This document shows positions 53,059 through 63,678 of a stretch of 64,000 nucleotides of DNA, piece after piece; the stretch's first letter is position 1, and every line of letters begins with the position of its first letter. The stretch spans positions 61,511-125,510 of the forward strand of contig NZ_MPOH02000001.1 of the NCBI RefSeq assembly GCF_001896135.2, written 5' to 3'. Position numbers and translations under genes: made by a program. A model generated the notes under the pieces. That model made no database searches. It was not told the DNA's origin and saw only the letters and a list, made by a program, of their open reading frames with translations. Source of the DNA: Streptomyces phaeoluteigriseus (GTDB taxonomy: Bacteria; Actinomycetota; Actinomycetes; Streptomycetales; Streptomycetaceae).

Positions 53059-53077
53059 TTAGGTTAGCCTCGCCTAA
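53059..53077. promoter_or_regulatory. Iron box between mbtH and the esterase gene
   Basis: TTAGGTTAGCCTCGCCTAA matches the DmdR/IdeR consensus at 17 of 19 positions. It lies 98 bp from the mbtH start and 49 bp from the esterase start and probably controls both directions. Confidence 0.92.
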
Positions 53078-53125
53078 TCAGCGATCAGCTTAGCCTTCCA
53101 ACTTCCCTCTCACAAGGAGACGTTG

Positions 53126-54229
53126 ATGCACCTGGTGGGCGAACAGGAGAACGTCTTCACCCAGTTCGGCCTGCCCGGCAAGCCCGGCGGCGACCAGTTC
53201 TGGGCGGCGGTGGAGACACCCGCGACGGTGCCCGCCCGCGACGGCAGCGGTGGCTGGGAGACCTTGTTCCTGTGGCGCGGATCCCCGGCGAGCGTCGAGT
53301 TCGAGAGCTGGTCGGCGCCGGTGCCGCTGCGCCGGTGGAGCGACACGGACTGCTGGTTCGCCGAGGTGCGGATGCCGGCCCGGCTGCGGGTGACGTACCG
53401 GATCCTGGCGGACGACGTGGCGTACGCCGACCCCTTCAACCCCGTCGGTGCGGGCGGTGACCGGTCCATCGCCGCGACCCCGGACGCCCCGGCCCAGCCG
53501 CACTGGCCCGTCCTGGCCGCCACCGACGTCCTGCCCCTCCCCCGCGTCCGGATCCGCATGACCGGCGGACGGCTCGGCGGGCGGCGCACCGTACGCGTCC
53601 ACCCGGTGGGCGGCGGCGGACCGGTGGTCCTGCTCCTCGACGGGGACGACTGGCTGCATCTGCACCCGGCGATGACCGCCTTCGACTCGGCCGTCGCCGG
53701 TGGCGACATGCCCCCGGTCACCCTCGTCTTCCTGCCGGCCAAGGACAGGGACGCCGAGTTCGGGTGCGGGCCCGAGCTGTGGGAGGCGGTCCGGGACGAA
53801 CTGCTGCCGCTGGTCGCGGAGAGCGGCGTACCCGCCGACCCCGACCGGCTGGTGGTCGCCGGGCAGAGCCTCGGCGGGCTGAGCGCGCTGTACGCGGCCC
53901 TGGAGTTCCCGGACCTGGTGTCCCGGGTGGCCTGCCAGTCGGGGGCGTTCTGGTGGACGCCCGACGCCGTGGGGTCGGCGGACCCGTTGGGCGGTCCGGT
54001 CGGTGGCGTCATCGCCGCACGCCTGCGGGAGCGCCCCGACCTGTCCGGGCTGCGGGTCGCCTTCGACGTGGGGGAACACGAGACGCGGATGCTGCCCCAC
54101 TGCGAACTGACCGAGACGCTCACAGAACAGGCCGGTGCGGCCGTTCGGGTTTCGCGGTCTCCGTCGGGCCACGACCGGGCGGGCTGGCGGCACGCCCTCC
54201 TCAGGGACGTCGCCTGGGCGCTGTCCTGA
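53126..54229 (+). CDS. cchJ: Ferric-siderophore/enterochelin esterase (Fes type; cchJ position)
   Basis: The product has 367 residues. An N-terminal immunoglobulin-like Fes domain (TLFLWRGSPASVEFESWSAP, RRWSDTDCWFAEVRMP) is followed by an alpha/beta-hydrolase with nucleophile Ser in VVAGQSLGGLSALYAALEFP and a late His in SPSGHDRAGWRHALL. Cytosolic Fes enzymes hydrolyse ester-linked ferric siderophores. In coelichelin loci the homologue CchJ is thought to help release product or iron, since CchH has no thioesterase. ATG 53126 follows AAGGAG by 6 nt. Confidence 0.92.
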   Translation: MHLVGEQENVFTQFGLPGKPGGDQFWAAVETPATVPARDGSGGWETLFLWRGSPASVEFESWSAPVPLRRWSDTDCWFAEVRMPARLRVTYRILADDVAYADPFNPVGAGGDRSIAATPDAPAQPHWPVLAATDVLPLPRVRIRMTGGRLGGRRTVRVHPVGGGGPVVLLLDGDDWLHLHPAMTAFDSAVAGGDMPPVTLVFLPAKDRDAEFGCGPELWEAVRDELLPLVAESGVPADPDRLVVAGQSLGGLSALYAALEFPDLVSRVACQSGAFWWTPDAVGSADPLGGPVGGVIAARLRERPDLSGLRVAFDVGEHETRMLPHCELTETLTEQAGAAVRVSRSPSGHDRAGWRHALLRDVAWALS

Positions 54230-54262
54230 CGGGCCACCGGGCCAGAGCCGGGCGGCGACGGG

Positions 54263-55963
54263 TCACCGTGCCACCGCCGCGCAGTAGGCCTCGTCCGTCG
54301 CCAGGAGACGGCGGTGGGTGTCCTCGACGGTGATCACGCCCTCGTCGAGGACGAGCACGCGGTCGGCGGCGTCCAGGAGGGCCGGGCTGCTGGTGATGAC
54401 GACGGTGGTGCGGCCCCGGCGCAGCTTCGCGACGTTGCGCGCGATGAGCTGTTCGGTGACCGCGTCCACGGCCGTCGTCGGATCGTGCAGGACGAGGATG
54501 TCGGTGTCGGCGGCCAGCGCGCGGGCCAGGGAGAGCCGTTGGCGCTGCCCCCCCGACAGGTTCGCGCCGCGGTCGCGGACGGCGTAGTCGAGTCCCTCGC
54601 GGTGGAGGGCGACGACGTCGGTCAGCATGGAGGCCTCGACGGCCTCGGGAACCGACCGGCTGGTGCCCGAGGGGTCGATGTTCGTGCGCAGGGTGCCCGC
54701 GAAGATCTCGCCGTCGTAGGGGTTCACCAGCAGGTGCTCGCGGACCGCCTCGATCGAGAGGTCCGCCAGTTCCTGCCCGCCGACCCGCACCACTCCCTCG
54801 TACTCGTGCGGCGGGACGTTGACGGCGAGGATCGACGCGAGGTCGGCCGCCGCACGGGGCTGGTAGGCGGCGATCGCCACGAACTCGCCTGCGGACACGC
54901 GGAGTTCGATCCTGCGCAGGGATCCGTGCCGGACGCGGTCGATCTCGAGGTCCGCGCCCGCGGCGGGCCGCCGCGGTCCGGGTGTCGTGACCGGGGGCGC
55001 GGTCAGCACGAGCGCCATCCGCTCGGCCGACGCGCGCGCGATCATGACGTACTTGGGCATCTCCGAGAACAGTTTGAGCGGTTCCATGATGAACTGCGCG
55101 AGGCCCACGGCCATGACGAGTTCGCCGATGGTGATCCGGCCGCCGAAGGCCAGCCAGCCGGCCGTCAGGGTCACGGCGGCGGCGAGGACGGCGTTGAGGG
55201 CCAGCGCGGTGCCGGCGTACACGCCGTTCACCTTGGCGACGGTGATCGCCTGGTGCTTGGCCTCCGTGCTGACCTTCCGGTAGGAGCGGAACGCCGCCTG
55301 GTTGCCGCCGAAGCCGTGCAGCGGGCGCAGGCCGATGATGAGGTCGGCGACCTTGGCGCCCGCCCGCGCCACCCGGGCCTGCTGTTCCTGGGTGCCGGCG
55401 CCGATCCGCCCGGACAGGACGCTCAGGGTCGACAGGATCGCGACGGTTCCCACGATCACGAGCAGCCCCAGCCGTATGTCGGCCAGGCTCAGCGCGACCG
55501 CCGCGACCAGCACCGCGACCAGCGAGCTGATCAGCAGCGGCACCACCTCGATGATGTCGGCGGTCTGGTCGGCGTCCTCGGTGGCGATGGTCAGGATCTC
55601 GCCGGACTTGAGGTCGACGTCCCGGGCGACCGGCTGGAGGCCGCACTCCGCGACCCGCACCCGCCAGCGGTGCGCCTCCGTCGTGTTGGCCTTCTGCAGG
55701 ACGCGCATCCCGAACCGCCAGGACAGCGACACGGTCGTGATGATCACGGCGAGCGAGGCGATCGACAGGGCGAGCGCGCCGGGGCTCCGTTCCCGCAGCG
55801 CGTGTTCGACGATCAGGCCGAGCGCGATGGGGAAGGCGGTCTCACCGGCCTGGTAGAGGCCCATGAGGAAGGTGCCCCAGGCCATGGCGCCGACGTTGCG
55901 GCGCAGGGCGGTCCGCAGGATGTCGGACCCCGGGCGGGGCCGCTGGGTGTCAGGAGTTGTCAT
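54263..55963 (-). CDS. cchI: ABC exporter half-transporter with degenerate ATPase (cchI position)
   Basis: The product has 566 residues with five to six membrane helices ([20 protein letters not shown] to [14 protein letters not shown]), then an ABC domain. The signature [15 protein letters not shown] is intact. The Walker A GxxGxGKS/T is absent; its place reads [20 protein letters not shown]. Walker B reads [13 protein letters not shown], with His-Asp where Asp-Glu is usual. So this half has no catalytic site and must pair with a second half, as in TM287/288-type heterodimers. In coelichelin loci that partner would be CchG, which is not in the window. It overlaps the NRPS 3' end by 14 bp. 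Confidence 0.88.
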   Translation of the reverse strand: MTTPDTQRPRPGSDILRTALRRNVGAMAWGTFLMGLYQAGETAFPIALGLIVEHALRERSPGALALSIASLAVIITTVSLSWRFGMRVLQKANTTEAHRWRVRVAECGLQPVARDVDLKSGEILTIATEDADQTADIIEVVPLLISSLVAVLVAAVALSLADIRLGLLVIVGTVAILSTLSVLSGRIGAGTQEQQARVARAGAKVADLIIGLRPLHGFGGNQAAFRSYRKVSTEAKHQAITVAKVNGVYAGTALALNAVLAAAVTLTAGWLAFGGRITIGELVMAVGLAQFIMEPLKLFSEMPKYVMIARASAERMALVLTAPPVTTPGPRRPAAGADLEIDRVRHGSLRRIELRVSAGEFVAIAAYQPRAAADLASILAVNVPPHEYEGVVRVGGQELADLSIEAVREHLLVNPYDGEIFAGTLRTNIDPSGTSRSVPEAVEASMLTDVVALHREGLDYAVRDRGANLSGGQRQRLSLARALAADTDILVLHDPTTAVDAVTEQLIARNVAKLRRGRTTVVITSSPALLDAADRVLVLDEGVITVEDTHRRLLATDEAYCAAVAR

Positions 55964-58900
55964 CGAGGTGGCGTGCAATCGCTTCCGGGGTGCGCAGGGT
56001 GAACAGATCACGGATGGTGATCACAGGACCGTACTCGCGGCGGAGCAGCCCGATCAGCCGCACCGCCAGCATGGAGTGCCCTCCGAGGGACACGAAGTCG
56101 CTCACCGCGCTCACCTCGTCGTCGTCCAGGTCCAGTGCTTCGGCGAAGAACTCGCAGACCACGCTCTCGGTCCCGGTCTCCGGTCCGCGCTCCGCCGCGG
56201 TGGTCAGCGCGCCCAGCGGCTTGGCCTCGGGCAGTGCCTTGGTGTCGGCCTTCCCGTTGACCGTCAGCGGGATGCCGTCGACCTGGGCGTAGTGCGTCGG
56301 GCGCAGGAAGTCCGGGAGTGCGGCGCCCACCTGGGCGGCCACCTCGGCGAGGTCGGAGCCGTCGAGGACGAGGTAGGCGGCCAGCCGGTGGGCGCCGTCG
56401 ACCTGTGGGTCCGGCTGGGCGACCGCGGCGGTGAACCGGACCGCGGGGTGGGCCGCGAACGCGGCCTCGACCTCGCCGAGTTCGACCCGGTGGCCGCGGA
56501 TCTTGACCTGCTGGTCGGTGCGGCCCAGGTACATCAGGTTCCCGTCGGGCCGGCGGATCACCAGGTCCCCGGTGCGGTACATGCGCTCGCCGGGTGCGCC
56601 GAAGGGGTCGGCGACGAAGCGGTGCGCGGTCTGTGCGGGCTGCCCGAGATAGCCGCGCGCGATGCCGATGCCCGACACGTACAGTTCGCCGGGGACCCCG
56701 TCCGGCAGGGGCCGCAGCCACGGGTCGAGGACGTACACGTCGGTGTTGTCGATGGCCACCCCCACCACCGGGTCCGGGCACTCGAAGGTGCCGATGCCGA
56801 GGGTGTTGATGGTGTACTCGGTGGGTCCGTACAGGTTGTAGCCGGCCGTCCCCTCGGTCTCGGCGAGCCGCCGCCACAGCGTCGGTGTGACGGCCTCGCC
56901 GCCGAGCAGCACCAACGCGGGCCGCCGTGCCGGATCGTCCAGCAGGCCCTCGGCGACGAGCTGTTGCGCGTAGGTCGGGGTCACGTTGATGACGTCGATC
57001 CCGTGCTCCAGGCAGTACTCGACCAACCGGGGTGCGTCCCGGCGCAGTTCCTCGTCGCAGATGTGCACCTCGTGGCCGTCGGCGAGCCACAGCAGCTCCT
57101 CCCACGACATGTCGAAGGCGAACGACACGGTGTGGGCGATCCGGAAGACGCGGTGGCCGTGCTCGGCCAACACCGGTTCGAAGATCCGTCGCTGATGGTT
57201 GATCAGCATGTTGGTGAGTCCGGCGTACTCCGTCACCACGCCCTTGGGCCTCCCGGTCGATCCGGAGGTGTAGATGGTGTACGCGGGGTGCCGCAGGCGG
57301 TTCGGGTCGTCCGGCGCGAACGTCCGGTACGGCTCGGCCTCGGGCAGCGGGCGGTCCAGTTCGACGAGGTCGCCGGTCAGCCGGGGCGACACGGTGCTCA
57401 CGGTGAGGATCACGTCCGGGCGGGCGTCCGCGACGATCGCGGCGATCCGCTCGTCCGGGTGGTCCAGCTCCAGCGGCACGTAGGCGGCGCCGACACGCAG
57501 TACGGCGAAGAGCGCCACGATGGAGTCGAGGGAGCGCGGGATCGCCAGGCCCACGGTCGTCTCGGGGCCGATGCCGCGCCGGGCGAGGACGCCCGCCACC
57601 GCGCGACTGCGGTCCCGCAGTCGGGCGAAGGTCATCGTCGAGCCGTCGGCGACGAGCGCGACTCGCTGGGGATCGCGGTCCGCCGCGCGGTCGAAGCGGT
57701 CGACGACGGTGTCCGTGCCGACGTCCGTGCGCGCGCCCCGCGGGGGCCGCGGCCCCGGCCCCCGCAGCGCGCCGACCGGCCCGGTCGACCGTGCCAGGTC
57801 CTCGAGCACGCGCACGTAGTCGTCGAGGAGACGGCGTGCGTTCGCGGTGTCGTCGTCGCGGTGCTCCAGCTTGACGGTGAGCCGGTCGCCGGGCGTGACG
57901 ACCCAGGTGAACGGGTAGTGGGTGGAGTCGTCGGCCGTCACCGAGGTGATGCCGTGCCGGGTGTTCATCTCGGCGAACGCGTCCATGTCGAGGAAGTTCT
58001 GGAGCACGAACAGGTTGTCGAACAGGGTGTCGTGCCCACTGGCCCGCTGGATCTCGCCGAGTCCGAGGTGCTCGTGCTCCATCGCCGCGACCCTGGCCGC
58101 CTGCACGGCGGTCAGGTAGTCGCGGACGCTGTCGTCCGGCCGTGCCCGCGTCCACTGCGGGACGGTGTTGAGCAGCACGCCGACGATGTCGGACAGCCCT
58201 TCGCCCTCCCGGCCGGAGACGGTCACGCCGAACACGGCGTCGCCGCGGCCCGTGTGGGCGCCGAGGAGGAGGCCGAACGCTCCGGTCAGCACCGTGTTGA
58301 GGGTGACGCCGTGCACCTTGGCCGCTTCCCGCAGCAGGTCCGACTGTTCGGCGGACAGCGTGTGCACGAGTGCGCGCGGCAGATCGTCCGAGCGGGCGGG
58401 CTCAGGTCCGGCGAGCAGCGTAGGGCCGGGGAGTCCGGCGAGGTGCTCGGCCCAGAAGCGTTCCGATACGGCGGGGTTTTGGCGTCGAGGGTCCGGGCGT
58501 GGTCCTCGAAGCCGGGCGTGGCCGGGACCGCGGCCGGCGGGTCGCCCGTGACGGCCGCCTCGTAGACGTCGAACAGGTCCCGCAGCACGATCTGGCGCGA
58601 CCAGCCGTCCCACAGCAGCAGGTGGTAGCTCAACAACAGCCCGTCACGGTCGTCGGGCAGCCGCACCACGGTCAGCCGGATCAGTGGCGGCTCCCCGGGG
58701 TCGAACCCGGTGTCCCGGTCCCGGACGCGCAGCTCCTCGGCCTCCGCCTCCGTCGACACCTCGACCGTACGTACGCCGACTTGGCGCCCCGCGCTGAGGA
58801 CCTGGACCGGGTTTCCGTCCTCGTCGGTGGTGAAGCCGGCACCGACGACCGGATGCCGTGCGATCACGTACGCCATCGCGCGGGCCAGCGCGTCGGTGTC

Positions 58901-61900
58901 CAGGCGCCGGTCGAAGGTGAACCAGCTCTGAGCGACGTAGTGTCCGGCCGAACCGGCCATCTGGGCCTGGAAGAACAGGCCGCGCTGCAGCGGGGTGACC
59001 GGTGCGGTGCGCTCGGCCGTCGTGGCGGCGTCCGCGATGTGTGCCAGCGCGCCGCGCCAGTGCTCGGTGATCTCGTCGGGGACGCCCTCGGCGAGGGTGA
59101 AGGCCGCGCGCAGGCTTCCGGTTGACGCGTCGGTCCAGGCGTTGACCTCGACGGCGTACGGGCTGCCCTGGTCGCCGCCCGTGAGCCGCAGGGCCTGGGA
59201 CTCGCCGCCCCGGCCGAGGTAGTTGAACAGGACCTGGGGGCGGGCGGTCAGGAGCGGGGCCGTCTGCGGGTTGAGGTGGCGGAGCAGGCCGTAGGTGACG
59301 TGCGCGCGCTCGTCCGGCTGGCGTTCGGCGACCTCGCGCGCCGCCGCGACCGGGTCGGTGTGTGCGGTGAGCCGTATGGGGGCGATGGAGGTGAACCAGC
59401 CGACCGTGCGGGTGTAGTCGTGGTGTTCCAGCGCCGGTACCCGGCCGTGCCGCTCCAGCTCGATCGCGAGGTCGGTGGGTGACGGCTGGACGTGCGTCAG
59501 CGCGGTGCGCAGCGCGCCGCAGAGCAGCTCGGTGAGTCCGACGCCGAGTGCGGCGGGCGCGGTACGCGTCAGGCGGTCGCTCACCTCGGGCGCGAGCGAG
59601 ACCGTGGTCTCGCGTGGGCCGTCGACGGCGGGCAGCAGCGCGGGAGCCTGCAGTGTGGTGATCCAGTGCCCGAGGCTGTCGGTGTCCTGGGCGGACCGGG
59701 CCGCCAGGGCTTCGGCGTACTCGGCGTAGGACGTGGTCGGCGGCGCCAGGGGCTCTCCACGCAGGGCGGCGGCCAGGTCGTCCAGCAGGATCAGCCAGGA
59801 CACCGCGTCGACGGCGAGGTGGTGCACGGTGACCACGAGCGTCCGGCTCGCCTCCAGCCACGAGAAGGCGACGACGTCCCCGGACTCGGGGTCGAGCCGT
59901 CCCGCGGCCTCGTCGGCCACGGCCGTCGGGTCGGTCGCGTCCGCCCGGACGACGGTGACCTCGCGGTCGGGTTCGGTGCGCAGCGCCCACACCCCGTGCT
60001 CGACGCGCAGCCGCAGCCGGAGGACGGGGTGCGCGGCCACGACGGTGTTCGCGGCGCGCTCCACGTCGGCGAGACCGGTGCCCTCGGGGGCCACCAGGGT
60101 CCTGGCCTGGGCGAACCGGATGAGCGATCCGCCGAGTTCCCGCTGACGCAGGATGATCGGCGTCGGTGTCAGAGGGCCGTCCGCGCGGCGGGCGGGTGCG
60201 GACGCCTGTGCGAGACCGTGCCGGCGCGCGGTGCCGAGGGCGGCGGCCACATGTGCGGCGACCAGCTCGGTCTCCCCCTCGATCGACGCGGCCAGGGCGA
60301 GTACGGCGTGCTGGTGGGCGGCGGTGTTGCGCTGCCCGGCCCGGTGCGCGGCGCGCAGTCCCTCCTCGGCGTGGGTACGGGCCAGCGCGTGCCGTCCGGC
60401 GCGCAGTTCGGCGTAGGCGAGGTATTCACGTGCGCGCGGGACCGCCGCGACGGTGTCCAGGGTGCGGGCGGCGGCGAGCGCCCGCGCGCCCGCCCGGCGG
60501 GCGCCGGCGAGGTCGCCGAGCATCAAAGCCGCCGCGGCGGCCCGCAGGAGGTCCTCCGGGTCGCCAAAGCCGTCGGAGCCCTCGGAGCCGTCGAGGTGCG
60601 CCACCCGTCGCAGCCGGACCGCCGCCTCCTCGAACCGGGCCTCCAGCAGGGCCCGGAGCCCGAGCCGGTAGTCGGTGCGGGGCCCGTCCTGTGCGTCGTG
60701 GCCCTCGATCTCACCGCAGCGTTCGAGTGCGGCGAGACATCCCGCCGGGTCGCCCGCCGCCCAGGCCGCGTCGCAGGCGGCCAGCGCGGCGGTCCCGGCG
60801 TCGGCCGGGGAGCGGGCGGCCAGCAGGGTGGTGGCGTGCAGAAGGGAGGCCTGGGCCTCGTCGACGGGTCCGTCGTGCAGCACCGTCGTGCCGCGCAGCA
60901 GGGCGGCACGGCCCCGTACGACGGCGGGGGCCGCGCCGGTCCCGGCCACGTCGAGGAGCCGCAGGGCCTGGTGGGAGCGTCCGCCGAGCAGGGCCTGTCC
61001 CGCGGCGGCCGTATACCGTTCGGCGCGCTGCGGACCGTCGTCGGACAGTTCGGCGGCACGGGCGTACGCGGCACAGCGCAGTCGGCGGGACGGCAGGTCC
61101 CCGGCGACCGCCTCCAGTTCGCGCCCCCGCACGGCTCCGGCCCAGGCCCGGTGCAGCAGCGCCCGCGGGTCCCCGTCCGCCAGCTCCCCGGCCAGGGCGA
61201 GGTGCACGGCCCGCCGCCGCTCCTCCGGCGCCCCCGCGTACACCGTCCTGCGCAGCAGCTCGCTGTGGAAGCGGACCTCGTCGTCGGCCGTCGCGAGCAG
61301 ATCGGGCAGCGGTACGGCGCTCGCCTGCCCGAGGTGCTCCACCGCCCGCAGGACGAGGCCCCGGTCCACGGCGGCGTCCTCGTCGTCCCGTGCGGCGGCG
61401 GCCACGGTCAGCAGCAGGTCGAGGTGGCCGGGCGTGAGGCCGTCCAGACAGCCGCCGGCCACGTCCGTCAGCACCTCGGCGCCGGGCAGCGGGCGGGGCG
61501 GCGGACGGTCCCCGCGCACCTGGGCGGACGACAGCCCCCGTACGAGGGCGAGCAGGAGGGCCGGAACGCCCTCGGCCGCGTCCACGATCTCGTCCCGGAC
61601 TCCCCCGTCGAGGACTCCGCCGGTCACCTCGTCGAGGAGCGCGGCCGCCTCGGGCGGGGTGAGCGGGTCCACCCTGGTCACCGGCAGTCCGGCGAACTCC
61701 GGGGCGGGTGGGCGGTGGCCGGGGACCGTGAGGAGCAGGCGTACCGCCGTCGTCGTACGGCACAGGTGTCGGGCGGCGTCGCCCAGGGCGGCGCGGGAGA
61801 TCGGGTCCCACAGGTGGGCGTCGTCGACGCAGACGAGCAGCGGGTGGGAGCCGGCGGACAGCATGCCGAGCAGAGCCTGACCGGAGCCGCCCGCCGGGGC

Positions 61901-62152
61901 GCGGCCGGTGGCGTCGCCGAGGGCGCGCAGCAGCGTGCGCAGACCGCTGCCGGGGACGGCCGCGCACGCCGGGTCGGCCCGGACGCGCACGACGGGTCCG
62001 GCGGCGAAGGAGCGGGCGGCGCGTTCGAGGAACCAGGTGCGGCCGCAGCCGGGCTCGCCCGTGACGACGTGTACGGCGCCGTCGAGCCGGTCCGCCGGGG
62101 CCTTCGCCCGGCGCGGCGCCGGGCCGGGAGTCACGGTCGTCTGTCCGCTCAT
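55950..62152 (-). CDS. STAND-ATPase (LAL regulator) fused to CchH-type NRPS module E-C-A-T
   Basis: The product is about 2067 residues with one missing base. Residues 1-655 are a LAL/MalT-like STAND ATPase: P-loop [10 protein letters not shown] (Arg for Lys), Walker [13 protein letters not shown] and a helical TPR-like region ending [16 protein letters not shown]. The LuxR HTH is absent. From about 660 comes an epimerisation domain ([38 protein letters not shown]). A condensation domain follows from 1050 ([10 protein letters not shown], variant [11 protein letters not shown]), then an adenylation domain ([34 protein letters not shown]) and a T domain ([12 protein letters not shown]). No thioesterase. 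The code reads D-M-E-N-L-G-L-I-N-K, as in CchH module 3 (hydroxyornithine). The frame shift near 58480 (AAAACCCC, expected AAAAACCCC) is a likely sequence error. See findings. Confidence 0.8.
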
Positions 62153-62161
62153 CCCCGTGAG

Positions 62162-62177
62162 GTTACGCACGCGTAAC
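62162..62177. promoter_or_regulatory. Inverted repeat at the start of the STAND/NRPS gene
   Basis: GTTACGC-AC-GCGTAAC is a perfect 7-bp inverted repeat that ends 10 bp before ATG 62152 in the direction of transcription. It could be an operator. It is unlike the iron boxes. Confidence 0.45.
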
Positions 62178-62315
62178 GTGAGGCGGAAGTCACGCGTCCA
62201 CCCCTGCGGGACCCTGATTTCCGCCGGTGGCCTGGGCGTTCGCGGATGAGCGCGGTGTGTGGGCTTGTGCCGGTGCCCAACTCACCCGCGCCCGCGCCGT
62301 GACCGGGCACAACGG

Positions 62316-62350
62316 CGGCGGCGGTCGCGCGAGGTGCGCGACCGCCGCCG
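62316..62350. terminator. Terminator of the PETase-like gene
   Basis: CGGCGGCGGTCGCG and its exact complement flank a 7-nt loop (14-bp perfect stem). It lies 42 bp after the hydrolase stop on the minus strand. Confidence 0.88.
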
Positions 62351-62391
62351 GTGTCGTGGGGCGTGGGGTGGGAGATGTGCCGTGTGAGGCG

Positions 62392-63324
62392 TCAGGAGGT
62401 GTGCGGGCAGTTGCCCCGGTACTCCTCGATGGTCGTGCTCGGGCGCGGCAGCGGGCACAGGAACTGCTCGTAGCGGGTGTCGTTGTCGATGAACCGCTTC
62501 AGCCAGGAAATGCTGTACTTCGCGATCGTCGTGTCCGACGAGATCGGGGTGAGGTGTGAGGCGCCGTTCAGCTCCAGGTAGGCGCGGTCCAGGGAGGACG
62601 GCAGGGAGGAGTAGAAGGGCTCGGCGTGGCTCGTGACGGAGGCGATGGTGTCGCCGTCGGCCCCGAAGATCAGGGTGGGTGTGCGGACCTCCGGCCAGGT
62701 CTTGTCGGTGTTCCACGGCGTCAGCGGGATCGCCGCCTGGAGGGAGGGACGGGACTTGGCGGCCTCGAGGCTGCCGCCGCCGCCCATCGAGTGGCCCATC
62801 ACGCCGAGCCGGGTGCTGTCGACACGGCCCCGGACCGAGCTGCGCTCGGTGAGGTAGTCCAGCGCGGCGAGCAGCTGCCGTCCGCGCGAGTCCGGCTGGT
62901 CGAGCGTGGTGTTCGTGTCGATGGTGAAGACGACGAAGCCCTGCGAGGCCAGCCGGGGGCCCAGCCAGGCCATGGTGGACTGGGTGCCGGTGTAGCCGGG
63001 CGAGATGGCGACCGCTCCGAAGGTGCCGTCGGCGGTGCTGGTCGGGTAGTAGATCGTGCCCCCGCCGAAGCCGGTGACGGCGAGGGAGGAGACGGAGGTC
63101 TGCGAGACGGCGTACGGGCCCCTGGCCGCCTCGATGCTCGAGGTGGTGGGCGCCGGGCCGCGCTCGTAGGGGTTGTCCGCGGCCTGTGCCCCGGCCCCGT
63201 TGAGGGTGGTCAGGCCGACGACCGCGGCGATCGCCGTCGCCAGGCCTGCGAACCGGGCGAGTCTGCGGTGGGGGGAACCGGTGGGCACGCGGTGGGCGGC
63301 ACCGGTACGCGCTTGCTGCTGCAC
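62392..63324 (-). CDS. Secreted PETase-like polyester hydrolase/cutinase
   Basis: The product has 310 residues. A Sec signal ([20 protein letters not shown], cut near GAQA) precedes the mature start [20 protein letters not shown]. The alpha/beta-hydrolase has nucleophile Ser in [20 protein letters not shown], Asp in [12 protein letters not shown], His in LNGASHLTP and the oxyanion loop around [14 protein letters not shown]. The C-terminal Cys pair (FLCPLPRP and RGNCPHTS) is typical of type I PETases. It hydrolyses polyesters such as cutin and probably PET or triacylglycerols outside the cell. GTG 63324 has GAGAGG 8 nt upstream. Single gene with a perfect terminator. Confidence 0.94.
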   Translation of the reverse strand: MQQQARTGAAHRVPTGSPHRRLARFAGLATAIAAVVGLTTLNGAGAQAADNPYERGPAPTTSSIEAARGPYAVSQTSVSSLAVTGFGGGTIYYPTSTADGTFGAVAISPGYTGTQSTMAWLGPRLASQGFVVFTIDTNTTLDQPDSRGRQLLAALDYLTERSSVRGRVDSTRLGVMGHSMGGGGSLEAAKSRPSLQAAIPLTPWNTDKTWPEVRTPTLIFGADGDTIASVTSHAEPFYSSLPSSLDRAYLELNGASHLTPISSDTTIAKYSISWLKRFIDNDTRYEQFLCPLPRPSTTIEEYRGNCPHTS

Positions 63325-63678
63325 GACGAGTCGTCCTCTCTGTCGTGACGGCCCGCCTGTCCGGGCGGGCCAGTGAACGGGCTGGCCGTGCCACTGTCGG
63401 GTCCCGGACACCGCCGGGGGACCGGCAATGTCACCGGTCTCGTGCGCGGCGGACTCGCGGCCGCGTCCAGGCACGGACTCGGCCGCACGAACAAAGGTGA
63501 GTGGAACAACCCGAGGCGAGGAACCCGGCGCACCCGACCACGGCGTGCGTGCCGAGGCTGGGCACCGCGTCCCTGTCGACGTCTCCACAGCGGCCGCACG
63601 GCGTCTCCACGGCGCTTCCCGGCATCAACGGCGCGATTCGGTGCACTCGGACCGGGTCGCCGGACGAGGAGAATCGCC
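63325..63678. other. Noncoding region upstream of the PETase-like gene
   Basis: 354 bp with no supportable gene. It contains the hydrolase leader and, on the plus strand, GAGGAG just before GTG 63679. No clear promoter or operator palindrome is visible. Confidence 0.4.

Noticed and set aside
58600..58640. Inactive condensation domain because HHxxxDG reads [11 protein letters not shown]
   Set aside because: From memory similar YHxLLWDGWS variants occur in working siderophore NRPS modules, so the change is noted but not taken as loss of function.
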